From positions 62,001 to 126,000 of the forward strand of contig JAQMWT010000334.1 in NCBI GenBank assembly GCA_029834535.1: 64,000 nucleotides of DNA, in the 5' to 3' direction. The notes under the pieces are model-generated. The model ran no database searches. It had not been told where the DNA came from and was given only the letters and a program-made list of their open reading frames with translations. This DNA comes from Chrysophaeum taylorii. Taxonomy: Eukaryota > Sar > Pelagophyceae > Pelagomonadales > Pelagomonadaceae. This document shows, piece by piece, positions 10,188 through 19,563 of the stretch. A program made the translations under genes and the position numbers. Each line of letters begins with the position of its first letter. The first letter of the stretch is position 1.

Positions 10188-11468
10188 ATGCGCGCCTGGC
10201 CAGCGTTGGCCGCATCGCGGCTCGAGTCGACGCTGGGGGCGAATAATTATTCGCCAGCGATGTACGAGGAGCTCGCGGTGGTGCGCGAGTCGCTGGCAGC
10301 CTACAGCAGCAGCGCCGTCGGCGAACGGCTGTTCGGGAGGGAGGCGGCATGGGCGCCGACGTGCGTCGTGCGGCGCAACGCTTGCTTGATGGAGCCCCCC
10401 CGGCGTGCGGACGCGCTGGATACCATGATTGCGCTGTTCGCTTTGGGCGCGAGCGTGCCTCTTCCCGAGGCGCGGGCAGCGCTCGGGCGGCGGTGCCTCG
10501 GGACGCTCGAGTCGCTGGGATTGACGTCACGCGTCCCGGGGGAGGGAAGCGTAGCGTCGGCCGTGGCGATCTCACCCCTCGGCGACGACCTGCTGGTGTG
10601 CACGGACTTCGCGCCGCCGTGTCACGTGTCGCGGGACCAGCCGTGCATGTACGTGGGCCCGGACAGCGCGGCCCTCGCGGACGTCGTGAGCGTCGTCGCC
10701 AGAGGTCGTCGCGCGTGCGACCTGTGCGCCGGGAGCGGCGTCCAGAGCCTCGTGGCTCTTGGGAGCGGTGCGACGGCCGTCCTCGCGGTGGAGCGGGAGC
10801 CCCGCGCGGCGGGATTCTGCAGGCTCAACCGTGCCCTCAACGCGCGACGCCTCTTAGAAGAGCCTCGTAGTAGTAGGAGTAGAGCCGTGCTCGACGACGA
10901 CGACGACCGGTCGTTCGACCTCGTCGCCGCCAACCCGCCCTTCGTCGCTGTCCCGGGAGAACTCGGGTACGAGGCGTTCGCGGACGGCGGGGCTTCGGGG
11001 GAAGCCGTCATACGGGATGTCGTCAAGTTCGCCGCTGATCATCTCGCCGACGGAGGTTTGCTGATAGTCGTGTGCGAAATTCACCACCACCACCACCACC
11101 ACCACGGGTCCTCCCTCGTTGACAGGATCGCTGCGTGGTGGGACGCCGAGGACGAGCCCGAGGTGGTGGTGCTCCGCGAGCCGCCGGATCCAACCAAAAC
11201 CCCGGCGGCAGTGGCGGCGAGGCGGTGTATAACTGCTCGGTCGCGCCGGCTTTGGATCGAGAACCTCGAACGCCAGGGCATCGACTTTGTTTCGAACGGG
11301 TTCATCTTCATCCGAAGGCGGCTAGACCGTTCGAATTCAAAGAAGAAGAAGAAGAAGAGTCCCCTTCTCTTAGAAGCCCCGCGGCTCTGGGCGATGCCGC
11401 CGACCAACGTGGAAGCTCGGTCCGCCGCGAGGCGGGCGCTCGACTATCTGCAGGTGCTGCATGATTAG
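10188..11468 (+). CDS. Class I SAM-dependent methyltransferase, N5-glutamine/MTS type
   Basis: A 426-residue protein from the first ATG of the frame. Motif I, ACDLCAGSGVQSLVAL (residues about 176-191), binds S-adenosylmethionine, AVEREPRA gives the acidic post-I residue, and FDLVAANPPFVAVP (about 244-257) holds the NPPF signature of enzymes that methylate planar nitrogens, such as the PrmC/HemK release-factor methyltransferases and MTS-domain RNA/DNA methylases. The N-terminal 170 residues form a helical domain of the kind that selects the substrate in this group. The substrate is not determinable from sequence alone. Two codon-expansion runs interrupt it: eight histidines after EI near residue 305 and a lysine run near 385. 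It ends 19 bp from the end of the convergent MOCS3 gene. Confidence 0.7.
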   Translation: MRAWPALAASRLESTLGANNYSPAMYEELAVVRESLAAYSSSAVGERLFGREAAWAPTCVVRRNACLMEPPRRADALDTMIALFALGASVPLPEARAALGRRCLGTLESLGLTSRVPGEGSVASAVAISPLGDDLLVCTDFAPPCHVSRDQPCMYVGPDSAALADVVSVVARGRRACDLCAGSGVQSLVALGSGATAVLAVEREPRAAGFCRLNRALNARRLLEEPRSSRSRAVLDDDDDRSFDLVAANPPFVAVPGELGYEAFADGGASGEAVIRDVVKFAADHLADGGLLIVVCEIHHHHHHHHGSSLVDRIAAWWDAEDEPEVVVLREPPDPTKTPAAVAARRCITARSRRLWIENLERQGIDFVSNGFIFIRRRLDRSNSKKKKKKSPLLLEAPRLWAMPPTNVEARSAARRALDYLQVLHD

Positions 11469-11487
11469 GTCCTTAATATTATTATTA

Positions 11488-12666
11488 TTAGTATGCGGGA
11501 AAGGCGGGGTCGACGGTGGCGCGCCAGGCCTGGAGGCCACCCTCGACGTGGCGGCACACCCGTTCCCTAAGCGCAGAGTGGGCGCGGAGAGCGCTTGTCG
11601 CGAGGCGCGAATCGACGCCGCGACGGCACAGGACGAAGATTGATTTGTTTGGTTCGTCGAGAGGGAGTTTCTCGAGGACCGCATCCCCGTTAGTGGCGAT
11701 GATGTCGGCGATCGGCACCGAGACCGAGCCGGGGAGGCTGCACATGGAAAACTGGTTGGGGTCGCGGACGTCGAGGACGACCGCGCCGTTCCTGGACAAA
11801 GCCCGGGCAAGGTCGGCGCACGTCGCCACGGCGTCCTCGGGGAGCGGGGGTGGCGGCGCGGGCGCGATGGTCCCAAACCCCGCGCCCTCCACCACCACGA
11901 GCCCCATCGCGGCGCAGCTGTCCTTGGAGTCCTGGACCGATCGGATGGTCGCGGCGACTCCGCAGAGCTGACAGTTCGGGCGCTTCGGAGGCTTCCGAAA
12001 CCTCCGAAGCTCGCGGCCGTCGAAGACGGCGATATCGTCGTCTGGCGCGCGCGTCAGGATCTCGAGGGCCTGGAGCGCGCCGAGGGCCCCCGGGACGGGC
12101 CCCAGGACCCCGCGGTCGGCGCACGACCTCTTGGCCTCGATCGTCGCGGGGCGCGGGTGCGCGCACCGGTAGCAGCAACTGAGCCAGTGGTACGTCGAGA
12201 GCGAGCCCTCGCGCCCGAGGGCGCTCGCGGAGTAGAGGGATTTGCCCGCCAGAAAGCACAGGTCGTTCAGCAAGTACCGCGTGCCAACGTTGTCGGAGCA
12301 GTCGGCGACGACGTCGTGAGATTTGACTAAGTCGGCCGTCGCATCGTCAAACCCTGCGCGCTTCGAAACTGCGCGTATCTCTACGTTCGGATTGAGCGCG
12401 CGGAGCGCGCGGGCCGCCGACTCGACCTTCTTCTCCCTCGCCAACGCCCCGGCCTCCGTGTGGAGCGGCTGCCGGTGCAAGTTCGACACTTCAACCACAT
12501 CGGCGTCACAAATCGTCACAGCGGACACGCCCGCCCCGACGAGGTAGGCGAGGCACGAGCACCCGAGTCCCCCGGCCCCCACCACCAGGACCCGCAACTT
12601 GGACACCTCGGCCTGCCCGCCGGCGCCGGTCACGAGCATCTGCCGTCCGTACCGCTCGAGGTCCAT
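11488..12666 (-). CDS. MOCS3: MOCS3/Uba4-type adenylyltransferase-sulfurtransferase
   Basis: A 392-residue E1-like enzyme that adenylates and then thiocarboxylates the C-terminus of a ubiquitin-like sulfur carrier (Urm1, MOCS2A) for tRNA wobble thiolation and molybdenum cofactor synthesis in the cytosol. It opens with RYGRQML, has the ATP site VVGAGGLGCS near residue 30, DADVVEVSNLHRQPLHTE, and the substrate-loop cysteine in RSCADRGVLGPVPG. Zinc cysteines fit CCYRC near 165-169 and CQLC near 236-239. The C-terminal third is a rhodanese domain with VLDVRDPNQFSMCSLPGS and the catalytic loop CRRGVDSR, persulfide cysteine near residue 347. Length is slightly under the family norm (about 430-460). 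The start faces the RRxS gene across about 70 bp, so they may share a promoter. Confidence 0.92.
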   Translation of the reverse strand: MDLERYGRQMLVTGAGGQAEVSKLRVLVVGAGGLGCSCLAYLVGAGVSAVTICDADVVEVSNLHRQPLHTEAGALAREKKVESAARALRALNPNVEIRAVSKRAGFDDATADLVKSHDVVADCSDNVGTRYLLNDLCFLAGKSLYSASALGREGSLSTYHWLSCCYRCAHPRPATIEAKRSCADRGVLGPVPGALGALQALEILTRAPDDDIAVFDGRELRRFRKPPKRPNCQLCGVAATIRSVQDSKDSCAAMGLVVVEGAGFGTIAPAPPPPLPEDAVATCADLARALSRNGAVVLDVRDPNQFSMCSLPGSVSVPIADIIATNGDAVLEKLPLDEPNKSIFVLCRRGVDSRLATSALRAHSALRERVCRHVEGGLQAWRATVDPAFPAY

Positions 12667-12738
12667 ATTCCTTACCCCGAAAGATCCGCCGCCGTAACGC
12701 TCAGAACAACAACAACAAAAAGATCATCATCATCATTC

Positions 12739-13155
12739 ATGGGAGATCCAGCTGAGGCGCCTCGGCGCCGAGGTAGCTTCGGGTCCTCGGTCGCCGCGCG
12801 ACGCCACCAGCGAAGGGGCTCCTTCTCGCGCCGCCCCAAGGACGACGATCCTCAAGTCAAGGAAGACGAAGATCTCGTCGAGAAGACCGAGGACAACAAG
12901 ACCGAGAACAAGCCCTCCGAGAAGCCAGCGCGCCGCAACTCCTTTGGCTCGGCGGCGGCCGCGCGCCGCCATTTCCGCAAGAGCTCGCTCCGCCGCCGTC
13001 GCTCCAACTCTGACCTCTCCCAAGACGAGGAGGGTGGTGGTATCCCCGAGCGAGACAGCCTCGCCGAAGAAGAAGAAGAAGAAGACGACGAAGACGACGA
13101 CCGCCGCCGCCGCCAAGACAACAACAACAACAACAACAACAACAACCAAGAGTAG
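12739..13155 (+). CDS. Small disordered protein with repeated RRxS phosphosite motif
   Basis: A 138-residue, highly charged protein; the frame is open further upstream but the ATG at 12739 is the first after the divergent gene. It has an internal repeat: RRGSFGSSVAARRHQRRGSF (residues about 9-28) and RRNSFGSAAAARRHFRKSSL (about 67-86). Each carries an RRxS basophilic-kinase site (PKA/CaMK consensus) followed by an AARRH spacer. More sites follow (RRRRSNS). The middle is acidic and Lys-rich; the end has Glu, Asp and nine Asn in a row from codon expansion. No fold or enzyme motif is seen. A dense phosphoacceptor or a nucleic-acid-binding basic protein are both possible. Confidence 0.6.
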   Translation: MGDPAEAPRRRGSFGSSVAARRHQRRGSFSRRPKDDDPQVKEDEDLVEKTEDNKTENKPSEKPARRNSFGSAAAARRHFRKSSLRRRRSNSDLSQDEEGGGIPERDSLAEEEEEEDDEDDDRRRRQDNNNNNNNNNQE

Positions 13156-13236
13156 GTGGTGCTTTTTGGTTGGCCCTCTCTCAAAAACACAATCCACCAC
13201 AATATAATTTTTATGGACAAGCTTCATTAAGAACAA

Positions 13237-13365
13237 CTACTTGATTTGGTAGAGGTGGCGGGTCTTGAGGGTGAGCGCGGCCGCCGCGAGCGTCCCCAGC
13301 AGGCAGGCGGCCGCGGTCACCAGAAAGGTGGTCGCGAAGCAGGCGGATCCCGTGCACGTGTCAGA

Positions 13366-13397
<32 letters not shown>

Positions 13398-14778
13398 GGG
13401 ACTCGTGGTCGGAGTAGACGGTGGAGGCGAGGACGGTGGAGAAGAGCACGCTCCCCAAAACGACGCTCGGGAGCGTCAGCATATAGTTGGAGCCGATGCG
13501 GCGCATGCCGAAGATGTCCGAGGTTAGGGTCGGGATGAGGGTCCAGAGCATGCCGTAGGCTCCGCCAATCGCGACGACGCCGACGAGCGCGAGGGAGATC
13601 GAGGTGCCCGTGGCGTAGAGTTCGAGCATGGCCACGCAGGCGATGGCGCTCGTGAGGACGAGGAGTCCGGTGCGGGGGAGGCCGCGGCGCGACAGGGCGT
13701 CCGAGAGGCGGCCGGCGGCGAGCCTCCCGAGGCAGTTGGCGACCGAGACCATCGTTACGGCGACGTCCTGGGTCCCCGTCGCGGCGCCGCGCGCGCTCAT
13801 GATCTGGCCGAGGTTGTTGATCGTGGCCAGGCCGGCTCCGGCGATCGGGAGGACCGACACGAAAAGCAGCCAGAGGGTCGGTTCGCGCACGGCTCGAGCC
13901 GGCGCGTAGTCGATCGTGCCCGCGATCGAGGAACCGACCGTTTCTTCCGCGAGAAGCTCGCGCAGCTCATCGCGCCGTTGCTCGCCGGGCGCAAACGAGG
14001 TCACGGCCACGAGGCCGACCAAAACAAGAACCGAAACAGCGAGGTTAGCGTAGATCGAGGTCCACGCTCCGGGAGCGACGACCCGGAGAATCGCGACGAA
14101 CGCGGCCGCTATCGCGAGGAAAACTACGCGGAGAACGGCGCGGTCGATGCGGTCGGCCGTCGCCCGCTCGTCCTCGTCGGGGCACGGCGCCTCCTCGAGT
14201 CGCGGGGCGTTCCAGGCCGGCAACACGAAGGCGATGGAGGCCAGCACGGCGATAAGCGTCGTCTGTCCGACGACGTACGCGGCCAGGAGTACGACGAGGG
14301 ACGAGGCGAGACCGTAAAGAGATTTGGCCAGCCCGACGATCGCGCCGCGGTGCTTGGGGAAGCACTTGATCGACACCGAGATCGCAGCGGCGTCGAGGTA
14401 TCCCGCGCCGTGACCCCAAACGAAGCAAGAGAACGAGACCGCGAATGCGGGGTTCGCGACGCCGTTGCTCAACGCGAGCAGCCACAGACCGGTATACCCG
14501 AGGCCGATCAGCACCGACCCCAGGTACGCGGCATTGGTCGCCCCAAACCGGTCCACGACGAACCCGGCACTCCCAATGTACGTCCCAACATTCGCGCACA
14601 ACGCGGCGACGTCGAGCTCGGTCTGACTCAGATTGAGCCGCGACTTGAGGGTCGAGCTATAGGACCCGAAACTGTACACGGTGCCACCCGACGTGATCAC
14701 GAGGAGCGCGCCGCCGAGCACCTTCCATCGCGACGCCGCTGCTGCCTTTGTTGTTGTTGTTGTTGTTGCTGTTGCCAT
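13237..14778 (-). CDS. MFS transporter, nodulin-like/Mch1-like group
   Basis: A 513-residue protein with 12 hydrophobic segments; the ATG at 14778 was chosen because the frame has no earlier one. After a Thr-rich tail the first helix reads WKVLGGALLVITSGGTVYSF, typical of the nodulin-like/NFD4 and fungal Mch1 branch of the major facilitator superfamily, where GxxYxFGxYS follows. The loop after helix 2, VVDRFGATNAAYLG, matches the DRxGxR family loop. A long cytosolic loop after helix 6 separates the two halves. Near the C-terminus a run of ten aspartates is followed by a last helix. Relatives carry monocarboxylates, organic anions or unknown solutes, so the substrate is open. It is convergent with the RRxS gene, 81 bp apart. 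Confidence 0.8.
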
Positions 14779-14906
14779 CGTCGCGCGCGGCAACCTGACA
14801 CAACTAGACTTTTAATGCTGGGGGTACCTAATACGGCTTTTGTCGCCAGGTCTTTAATTATTATTCATCAACACGAGGCGCGCGCGCTCCTCGCGAGGTC
14901 ATATCG

Positions 14907-15620
14907 TCAATCGAAGAGCCCTCCTCCTCCAGAACCCGGCGAAGTCGAGCTCTGGTTGATGTAGGCTGCGAAGTCGAAATCGTCGGAGACCGGCTTGACG
15001 ACGGGCGCGCCTTTAGTAGTAGGCTCGCGGGGCGTAGGAGTCTCGACGGGGGAGGTCTCGACCGGGGGTGCGAGCGTCGCACGATCGAGTCGGGCTAAGA
15101 GGTCGTCGTCGAGGCCAACGTCATCGACGGCGGGCGCCGCCTGGACCCGCCTTTTGACGTCGGAGGCACCGAAGAGGTCGCCGCCGCCCTTCTCGCGCTC
15201 GAGGAGCCGAGACACCACCTGGAGTTCGTCGGTGATGTCACTCGAGCCCACAAACCCTGCCGCGCGAGGCACCTCTGGCACCGCCTCCTCGGTCGTCTCC
15301 GGAGCGGTCGTGAACATGCCGCCGCCGCCATCCCCGACCGCCAAGTCGTCGTCGACCGGACGCAGCGTCGCGGTCTTCGCCAGGTTCGCCTCGAGGCCCA
15401 GCCCGAGCCGCTCGTCGTCGCCGTGGAGGTGATCCTTTCGAGGGGTGTCCGAATTCTTCGCCGCAGCCTTGCTTGCGACCACCACCTTGGTCTTGGCGAT
15501 GTCGAGCTTGGCGAGCGCCTCGGTTGGCTCGCTGGCTGCCGCCCGGTAGCGCTGGCTCACCTTGGGCGCGGTTGCCTTAACCGATGACAATGGATCATCT
15601 TCGGCATTGACTCGTTCCAT
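14907..15620 (-). CDS. Disordered acidic protein of unknown function
   Basis: A 237-residue frame starting at ATG 15620. The composition is Ala, Asp, Pro and Thr rich with few aromatic residues, so mostly disordered. Short spaced patches stand out: SDITDELQVVSRLLEREKGG, DDDLLARLDRATLAPP and, at the C-terminus, DDFDFAAYINQ followed by GGGGLFD. These alternating acidic-hydrophobic peptides look like short linear interaction motifs (the DDFDFAAY patch resembles peptides that bind coat or adaptor proteins), but that is inference. No homologue is recognised. It ends 129 bp from the MFS start and begins 46 bp from the stop of the CS-domain gene on the same strand. Confidence 0.55.
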   Translation of the reverse strand: MERVNAEDDPLSSVKATAPKVSQRYRAAASEPTEALAKLDIAKTKVVVASKAAAKNSDTPRKDHLHGDDERLGLGLEANLAKTATLRPVDDDLAVGDGGGGMFTTAPETTEEAVPEVPRAAGFVGSSDITDELQVVSRLLEREKGGGDLFGASDVKRRVQAAPAVDDVGLDDDLLARLDRATLAPPVETSPVETPTPREPTTKGAPVVKPVSDDFDFAAYINQSSTSPGSGGGGLFD

Positions 15621-15665
15621 CACCCCACCACCACCTAGGGTTTGGAGACTAATAAACTCTTATGG

Positions 15666-16279
15666 CTAGGTTTTCTTTAGGTCCCACCACTTGTGGGGCT
15701 TCTCCTCCCCCGCGACAACCTTCTTGAGCGTTAGGACGACCTTGTCGCCCGGCTTGACCTGCAGCAGCAGCACGCGGCTTCAACAGATCGGTTCTTCTTC
15801 CCTCCGAGAACGGACGTACCTTGCAGGTGGCGGATTGTATCTTGTCGTAGAGCTTGGGGATTCTAAGGACGTGCTCGGCGTCGGGGAGGTCGATTTTCAA
15901 GACGAGCGATGCTTCGGTCCAGTCGAGGTGGACGAAGTCGTCGCTCGCGCACTCCTCGCAAGGCACGTAGACCTTGATCTTGGAATCATCGTCGACCCAC
16001 GAGTATCGAGTTATCGCGCTTTTCGGCTTGGTCGTCTCGCTCGAGCCGCGCTCGATGAGTCGAGGAGTCGCGTCACCGTCCCACTGCGGTCCGTTTGCGC
16101 GGAGTTGATGAGCGTAGTAATAGGCGTTGTTTCCTGCGCGCGCATGCTTCCTTTTTTTGAGCCACCAAAGATTTACCACCTCTGCGAGCGATGTTGGCCT
16201 CGAGGGCATTGAGCCCGCCGCTTGCCTCGAGGGTTTCATCCAGCTGAGGAGGACGACGACGATACTCGTCGTCATCCAT
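15666..16279 (-). CDS. CS-domain co-chaperone, CacyBP/SIP-like, three exons
   Basis: Three exons join cleanly: 16279-16177, 16133-15820 and 15758-15666 (510 bases, 169 residues). Both introns are GT-AG: 43 bp (GTAAAT...GCGCAG) and 61 bp (GTACGT...CTGCAG). The product starts MDDDEYRRRPPQLDETLEAS, passes through NNAYYYAHQLRANGPQWDG, and then has a p23/CS beta-sandwich: ITRYSWVDDDSKIKVYVP, HLDWTEASLVLKIDLP, RIPKLYDKIQSATCK, KPGDKVVLTLKK and the closing KWWDLKK. Strand order and the KWWDL end fit CacyBP/SIP, an adaptor linking SGT1/Skp1 ubiquitin ligases and Hsp90-related factors. The SGS tail seen in animal proteins is missing. Its start lies about 104 bp from the divergent channel gene. Confidence 0.8.
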
Positions 16280-16383
16280 CGTCGTCGTCGTCGTCGGAAT
16301 TATGATACCAGGGTAAGCGGCGAGGCGCGCGGAGGACCCAGGACCCTATCTTCGTTTTGTCACCACCACGATCTTCATCAAGA

Positions 16384-19300
16384 ATGGCGGAGCCGCCGAC
16401 GCCCGGGATTGTGGCGACTGTGCGCGAAACATCGGGCACGGAGGACGACTACGGGTCTACGATGCCTTCGCCGAGAGTCAAGACGTTCAAGTCAGCGGTG
16501 CGCAGATTGAAACTCGTGCGCACCCTCACGGCGAAGGCCGAAGAAACCGAGTCGAGGAGAGGACGCCTGTTGATGTCGGAAGACATGTACGAGACGATGA
16601 TCAAGTGTCAAAAGGTCGAGCGCGACCACGAGTCGATGGTGAACCAGTTCAAGCTCCGCGTGACGGCGTCGGCGCAACAGGGCGACAGCACCTGGATCAT
16701 CAAAGCACTCTCGAGGAAACGGATCGTCACGCAGCTGAAATACTCCGCGAGCGTCTGGTCGCACGCGGGGCGCGTCGCTCTTTTGCTGACGACGCTCGCC
16801 GAGGAACAGGATTTGCTCGCCGCCGAGCCGCCCCAGGCCCTTCGCGAAGATCTCATCCTGGCTTTCTTGAGGAAGCATTGCGGCACGCTGATCCGAAACG
16901 TTCAGGACCACCGCGATGTCGCGATTGAGCTCCTGAGCATGCGGACAATCTGCAGCGAAATGCTCCAAAGCAAGGGCTCGATGTTTTTGTCGGACGACGC
17001 GCCGCTCTTCCCCTGTTCGAATCGGCAGGAGCTCGTTTCCCAACTCGCGCACCTCGAGAAAGCCGAAGGCTCCGAGGGACCCTTTCGAAGCGTCTCAAAG
17101 GTCCTCGCAGACAACAAGTACCGCGCCGAGCCGGTGTCTTCTTCTTTTTCTTCGTCGTCGTCGTCTTTTTCTTCTTCGACGTCCAAGTACCGCAACGGCT
17201 CAATGATGATGCTGCATCCCGACGACGAACGCGTGCGCGCCTGGGCCGGCCTCGTGCTCGTCACAATCGTAGGCCAGGTCGTCCTCGTTCCGCACAACCT
17301 CAGCTTTCGCTCGACGCGAACCACCGCCGCCTTCGACTGGCTGACCGACGTCGTCTACCTGCTCGACGTCGTCGTCCAGCTGCACGTCGCCTTCAGAAAG
17401 GTCGTCGTCCTCCGGCCGTTAGTTACTACCGACACGCCGACAAAGAGCCCCAAAAATAATACGAATACGACACGAGGCGATGAGGCGGTGGTGAAGACGG
17501 TCGTCGTCTGGAATCGCTGGCGCATCTTCGCGAACTACGCGCGATTACCTCTCGTCGTCGACGCCGTTTCGCTCTACCCGTTCCTGCGCGGCGTCTTTCG
17601 GTGCTGGCGCTCCAAAAGTATTCTGGGGTGCACGACGACGAAAAATGCGCTGGCGGTCTACAAGATTTTCCGACTCGTCAAGGGGCTGAAGCTATTTGCC
17701 GCCTTCCGCTCGAACGACGCGAGCGAGACCAGCGAGGCGACGACGAGCAGCGGAGAAGGCTTTTTCAACTACTCGCGCCATGCCAACACGATCAACCTGT
17801 GCTTGGTCTGGCTCCTGTTGATGTGCACGATGCACTTCCTGGCCTGCGGCTGGCACGCCGTGACCGGTCGCGAGCACTGGGCGAGGCGGTACGTCGAATA
17901 CCGAAAAGCGGGCGAAGTCGCGCACGACGACATCTCAATGATCTGGCTCTATGTCATGGCTCTCTACGAGTCGGTGATGATCCTGATGGGCGAAGACGTT
18001 CTGCTGCGACGCGACGAGGAACTCATTTTTGCGATCGTCGCGGTTGTCGTGTGCTCGGTGTTGCTCGCCATCGTCTTCGGACAGGTCGGACTCCTGATCT
18101 CAACGATGAACGAGCAGCCCCAGGCCTTCAACCGCAAGATGGCAGCACTCCACGAGGCTATGTCGGAGGCTGGCTTGCCGGGAATCCTCCAGGAGCGGAT
18201 CTCGGCCTACTACACCTATCTTTGGAAAGAGCACCGGACCATCGACGGTCGCGTGCGCATTGCCGCCTTCCTTCCCGAGCTCTCCCCAAATCTCGCCAAG
18301 GAAGTCCGCCTCTTCTGGTGCTGCGACATGATTCTGAACGTGCCTTTTTTCCGCCTCTACTCTTTTCAGCTCATCCAGCGCCTCGTGCAGGCAATCGACG
18401 TCGAGCTCTACATGCCGGACGACTACATCGTTCTCGTCGGCCAGGTAGGCCACGAGATGTTCTTCATCAAATCAGGCACCGTTGACGTGTACCGCGTCGA
18501 CGAAGCCGAGATCCAGATCACCAAGAAGAAATCGAAGAAGAAGAAGGAGGCTCCGGATCATCATCATCTCGGTCTCGAGACGGGCGGCGGCGGCGGCGTG
18601 ATGAAGGGCGTCGAGCGCCGGATCACGGCCGCCTTCAGCGGCCGCCGGAGCAACGGCAGCAACAAAGGGCCTTCTGGCGGCGCCGCCGCCGCCGCCGCCT
18701 CCATACAGAACAACAAAATATCCGAGGAGGAGAGCGACGACGACGACGACGACTCGGGCGCGTCGCCACCGAGCGTCACCATCAATAGGGCGATCTGGAT
18801 CGACAAGAGCACCAAGCTTGATCCGGTGGACGTCGAGAGAGAGGAGCGAGCGGGAGAATCACCCAAGCAACAACGATCATCCCGAAAGAGCGACGCGCCG
18901 CCCGCGCGAGATCTCGCCCGGCAGCAGAAGGACTGTTCGTCGCGGTTCACCTTCAGCGGCTCGCCCGCCGCCGCGACGTCCCTCGTTTCGGCAGCACCCT
19001 GGAGCAAGAATCACAAGGTCGCACCCTCCGAGCAGGAAAAGGAGAGCTCGCCTTCTTCAGAGAAGAAGGAGGAAGAGGATAAGCCGAGGAAGGCGGAGAC
19101 GACGAAGAAAAAAATCGAGCGCGAACAAATTGTCTGCAGCCTCCACGCCGGCGACTATTTCGGCGACATCGCGCTCCTCACACAGTGCCGGCGTACGGCG
19201 ACCGTCAAGGCGCGGACGTTTGTCACCTGTTCCATCATCAAACGAGCCGAGTTCGATGCCATGTTGGAAGACTATCCTGAGATGCGGAAGAAGTCGATGG

Positions 19301-19563
19301 AAATCCTCAAGAGCCGGTACGGAGCCCAGATGCGCTCGAAGAAGCACGGCTCGAGGTTGCACCTGGCCTTTCAACAGGCCGAGAGATCACGGGTCCCCCG
19401 CGCGCGCGACGACGACGCACGCCTCTCCACCCGCCTAGGCGTCCTCGAGAGCCGCCTTCGCTACGTGAACACCCAGTTCCACTTCCGAATCCGCGAGATC
19501 GTCGACGCTTCGATCAAAAAGCTCCTCGAGAACGACGAGGTCAACAACAATGATAACAAATAA
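16384..19563 (+). CDS. Voltage-type cation channel with split cyclic-nucleotide-binding domain
   Basis: A 1,059-residue membrane channel of the CNG/HCN/EAG superfamily, ATG at 16384. A 275-residue cytosolic N-terminus precedes S1 (about 280-300), S2 (317-337), S3 (380-402), a basic S4-like segment (YKIFRLVKGLKLF), S5 (467-489), a pore loop (517-542) and S6 (546-572). The filter region reads ALYESVMILMGEDV, with no GYG, so a non-selective CNG-like pore is expected. A C-linker leads to the cyclic-nucleotide-binding domain, which is split: the first beta strands end at MFFIKSGTVDVYRV (about 700) and the phosphate-binding half resumes with LHAGDYFGDIALLTQCRRTATV (about 918-940). Between them lie about 210 low-complexity, charged and Ser-rich residues. 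A C-terminal helix (LGVLESRLRYV) may oligomerise. No intron is needed. Confidence 0.85.
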   Translation: MAEPPTPGIVATVRETSGTEDDYGSTMPSPRVKTFKSAVRRLKLVRTLTAKAEETESRRGRLLMSEDMYETMIKCQKVERDHESMVNQFKLRVTASAQQGDSTWIIKALSRKRIVTQLKYSASVWSHAGRVALLLTTLAEEQDLLAAEPPQALREDLILAFLRKHCGTLIRNVQDHRDVAIELLSMRTICSEMLQSKGSMFLSDDAPLFPCSNRQELVSQLAHLEKAEGSEGPFRSVSKVLADNKYRAEPVSSSFSSSSSSFSSSTSKYRNGSMMMLHPDDERVRAWAGLVLVTIVGQVVLVPHNLSFRSTRTTAAFDWLTDVVYLLDVVVQLHVAFRKVVVLRPLVTTDTPTKSPKNNTNTTRGDEAVVKTVVVWNRWRIFANYARLPLVVDAVSLYPFLRGVFRCWRSKSILGCTTTKNALAVYKIFRLVKGLKLFAAFRSNDASETSEATTSSGEGFFNYSRHANTINLCLVWLLLMCTMHFLACGWHAVTGREHWARRYVEYRKAGEVAHDDISMIWLYVMALYESVMILMGEDVLLRRDEELIFAIVAVVVCSVLLAIVFGQVGLLISTMNEQPQAFNRKMAALHEAMSEAGLPGILQERISAYYTYLWKEHRTIDGRVRIAAFLPELSPNLAKEVRLFWCCDMILNVPFFRLYSFQLIQRLVQAIDVELYMPDDYIVLVGQVGHEMFFIKSGTVDVYRVDEAEIQITKKKSKKKKEAPDHHHLGLETGGGGGVMKGVERRITAAFSGRRSNGSNKGPSGGAAAAAASIQNNKISEEESDDDDDDSGASPPSVTINRAIWIDKSTKLDPVDVEREERAGESPKQQRSSRKSDAPPARDLARQQKDCSSRFTFSGSPAAATSLVSAAPWSKNHKVAPSEQEKESSPSSEKKEEEDKPRKAETTKKKIEREQIVCSLHAGDYFGDIALLTQCRRTATVKARTFVTCSIIKRAEFDAMLEDYPEMRKKSMEILKSRYGAQMRSKKHGSRLHLAFQQAERSRVPRARDDDARLSTRLGVLESRLRYVNTQFHFRIREIVDASIKKLLENDEVNNNDNK

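Noticed and set aside
13978-14964. 328-codon plus-strand open frame
   Set aside because: Antisense shadow of the MFS gene extended into the spacer; contains a Cys run made by a GTT repeat.
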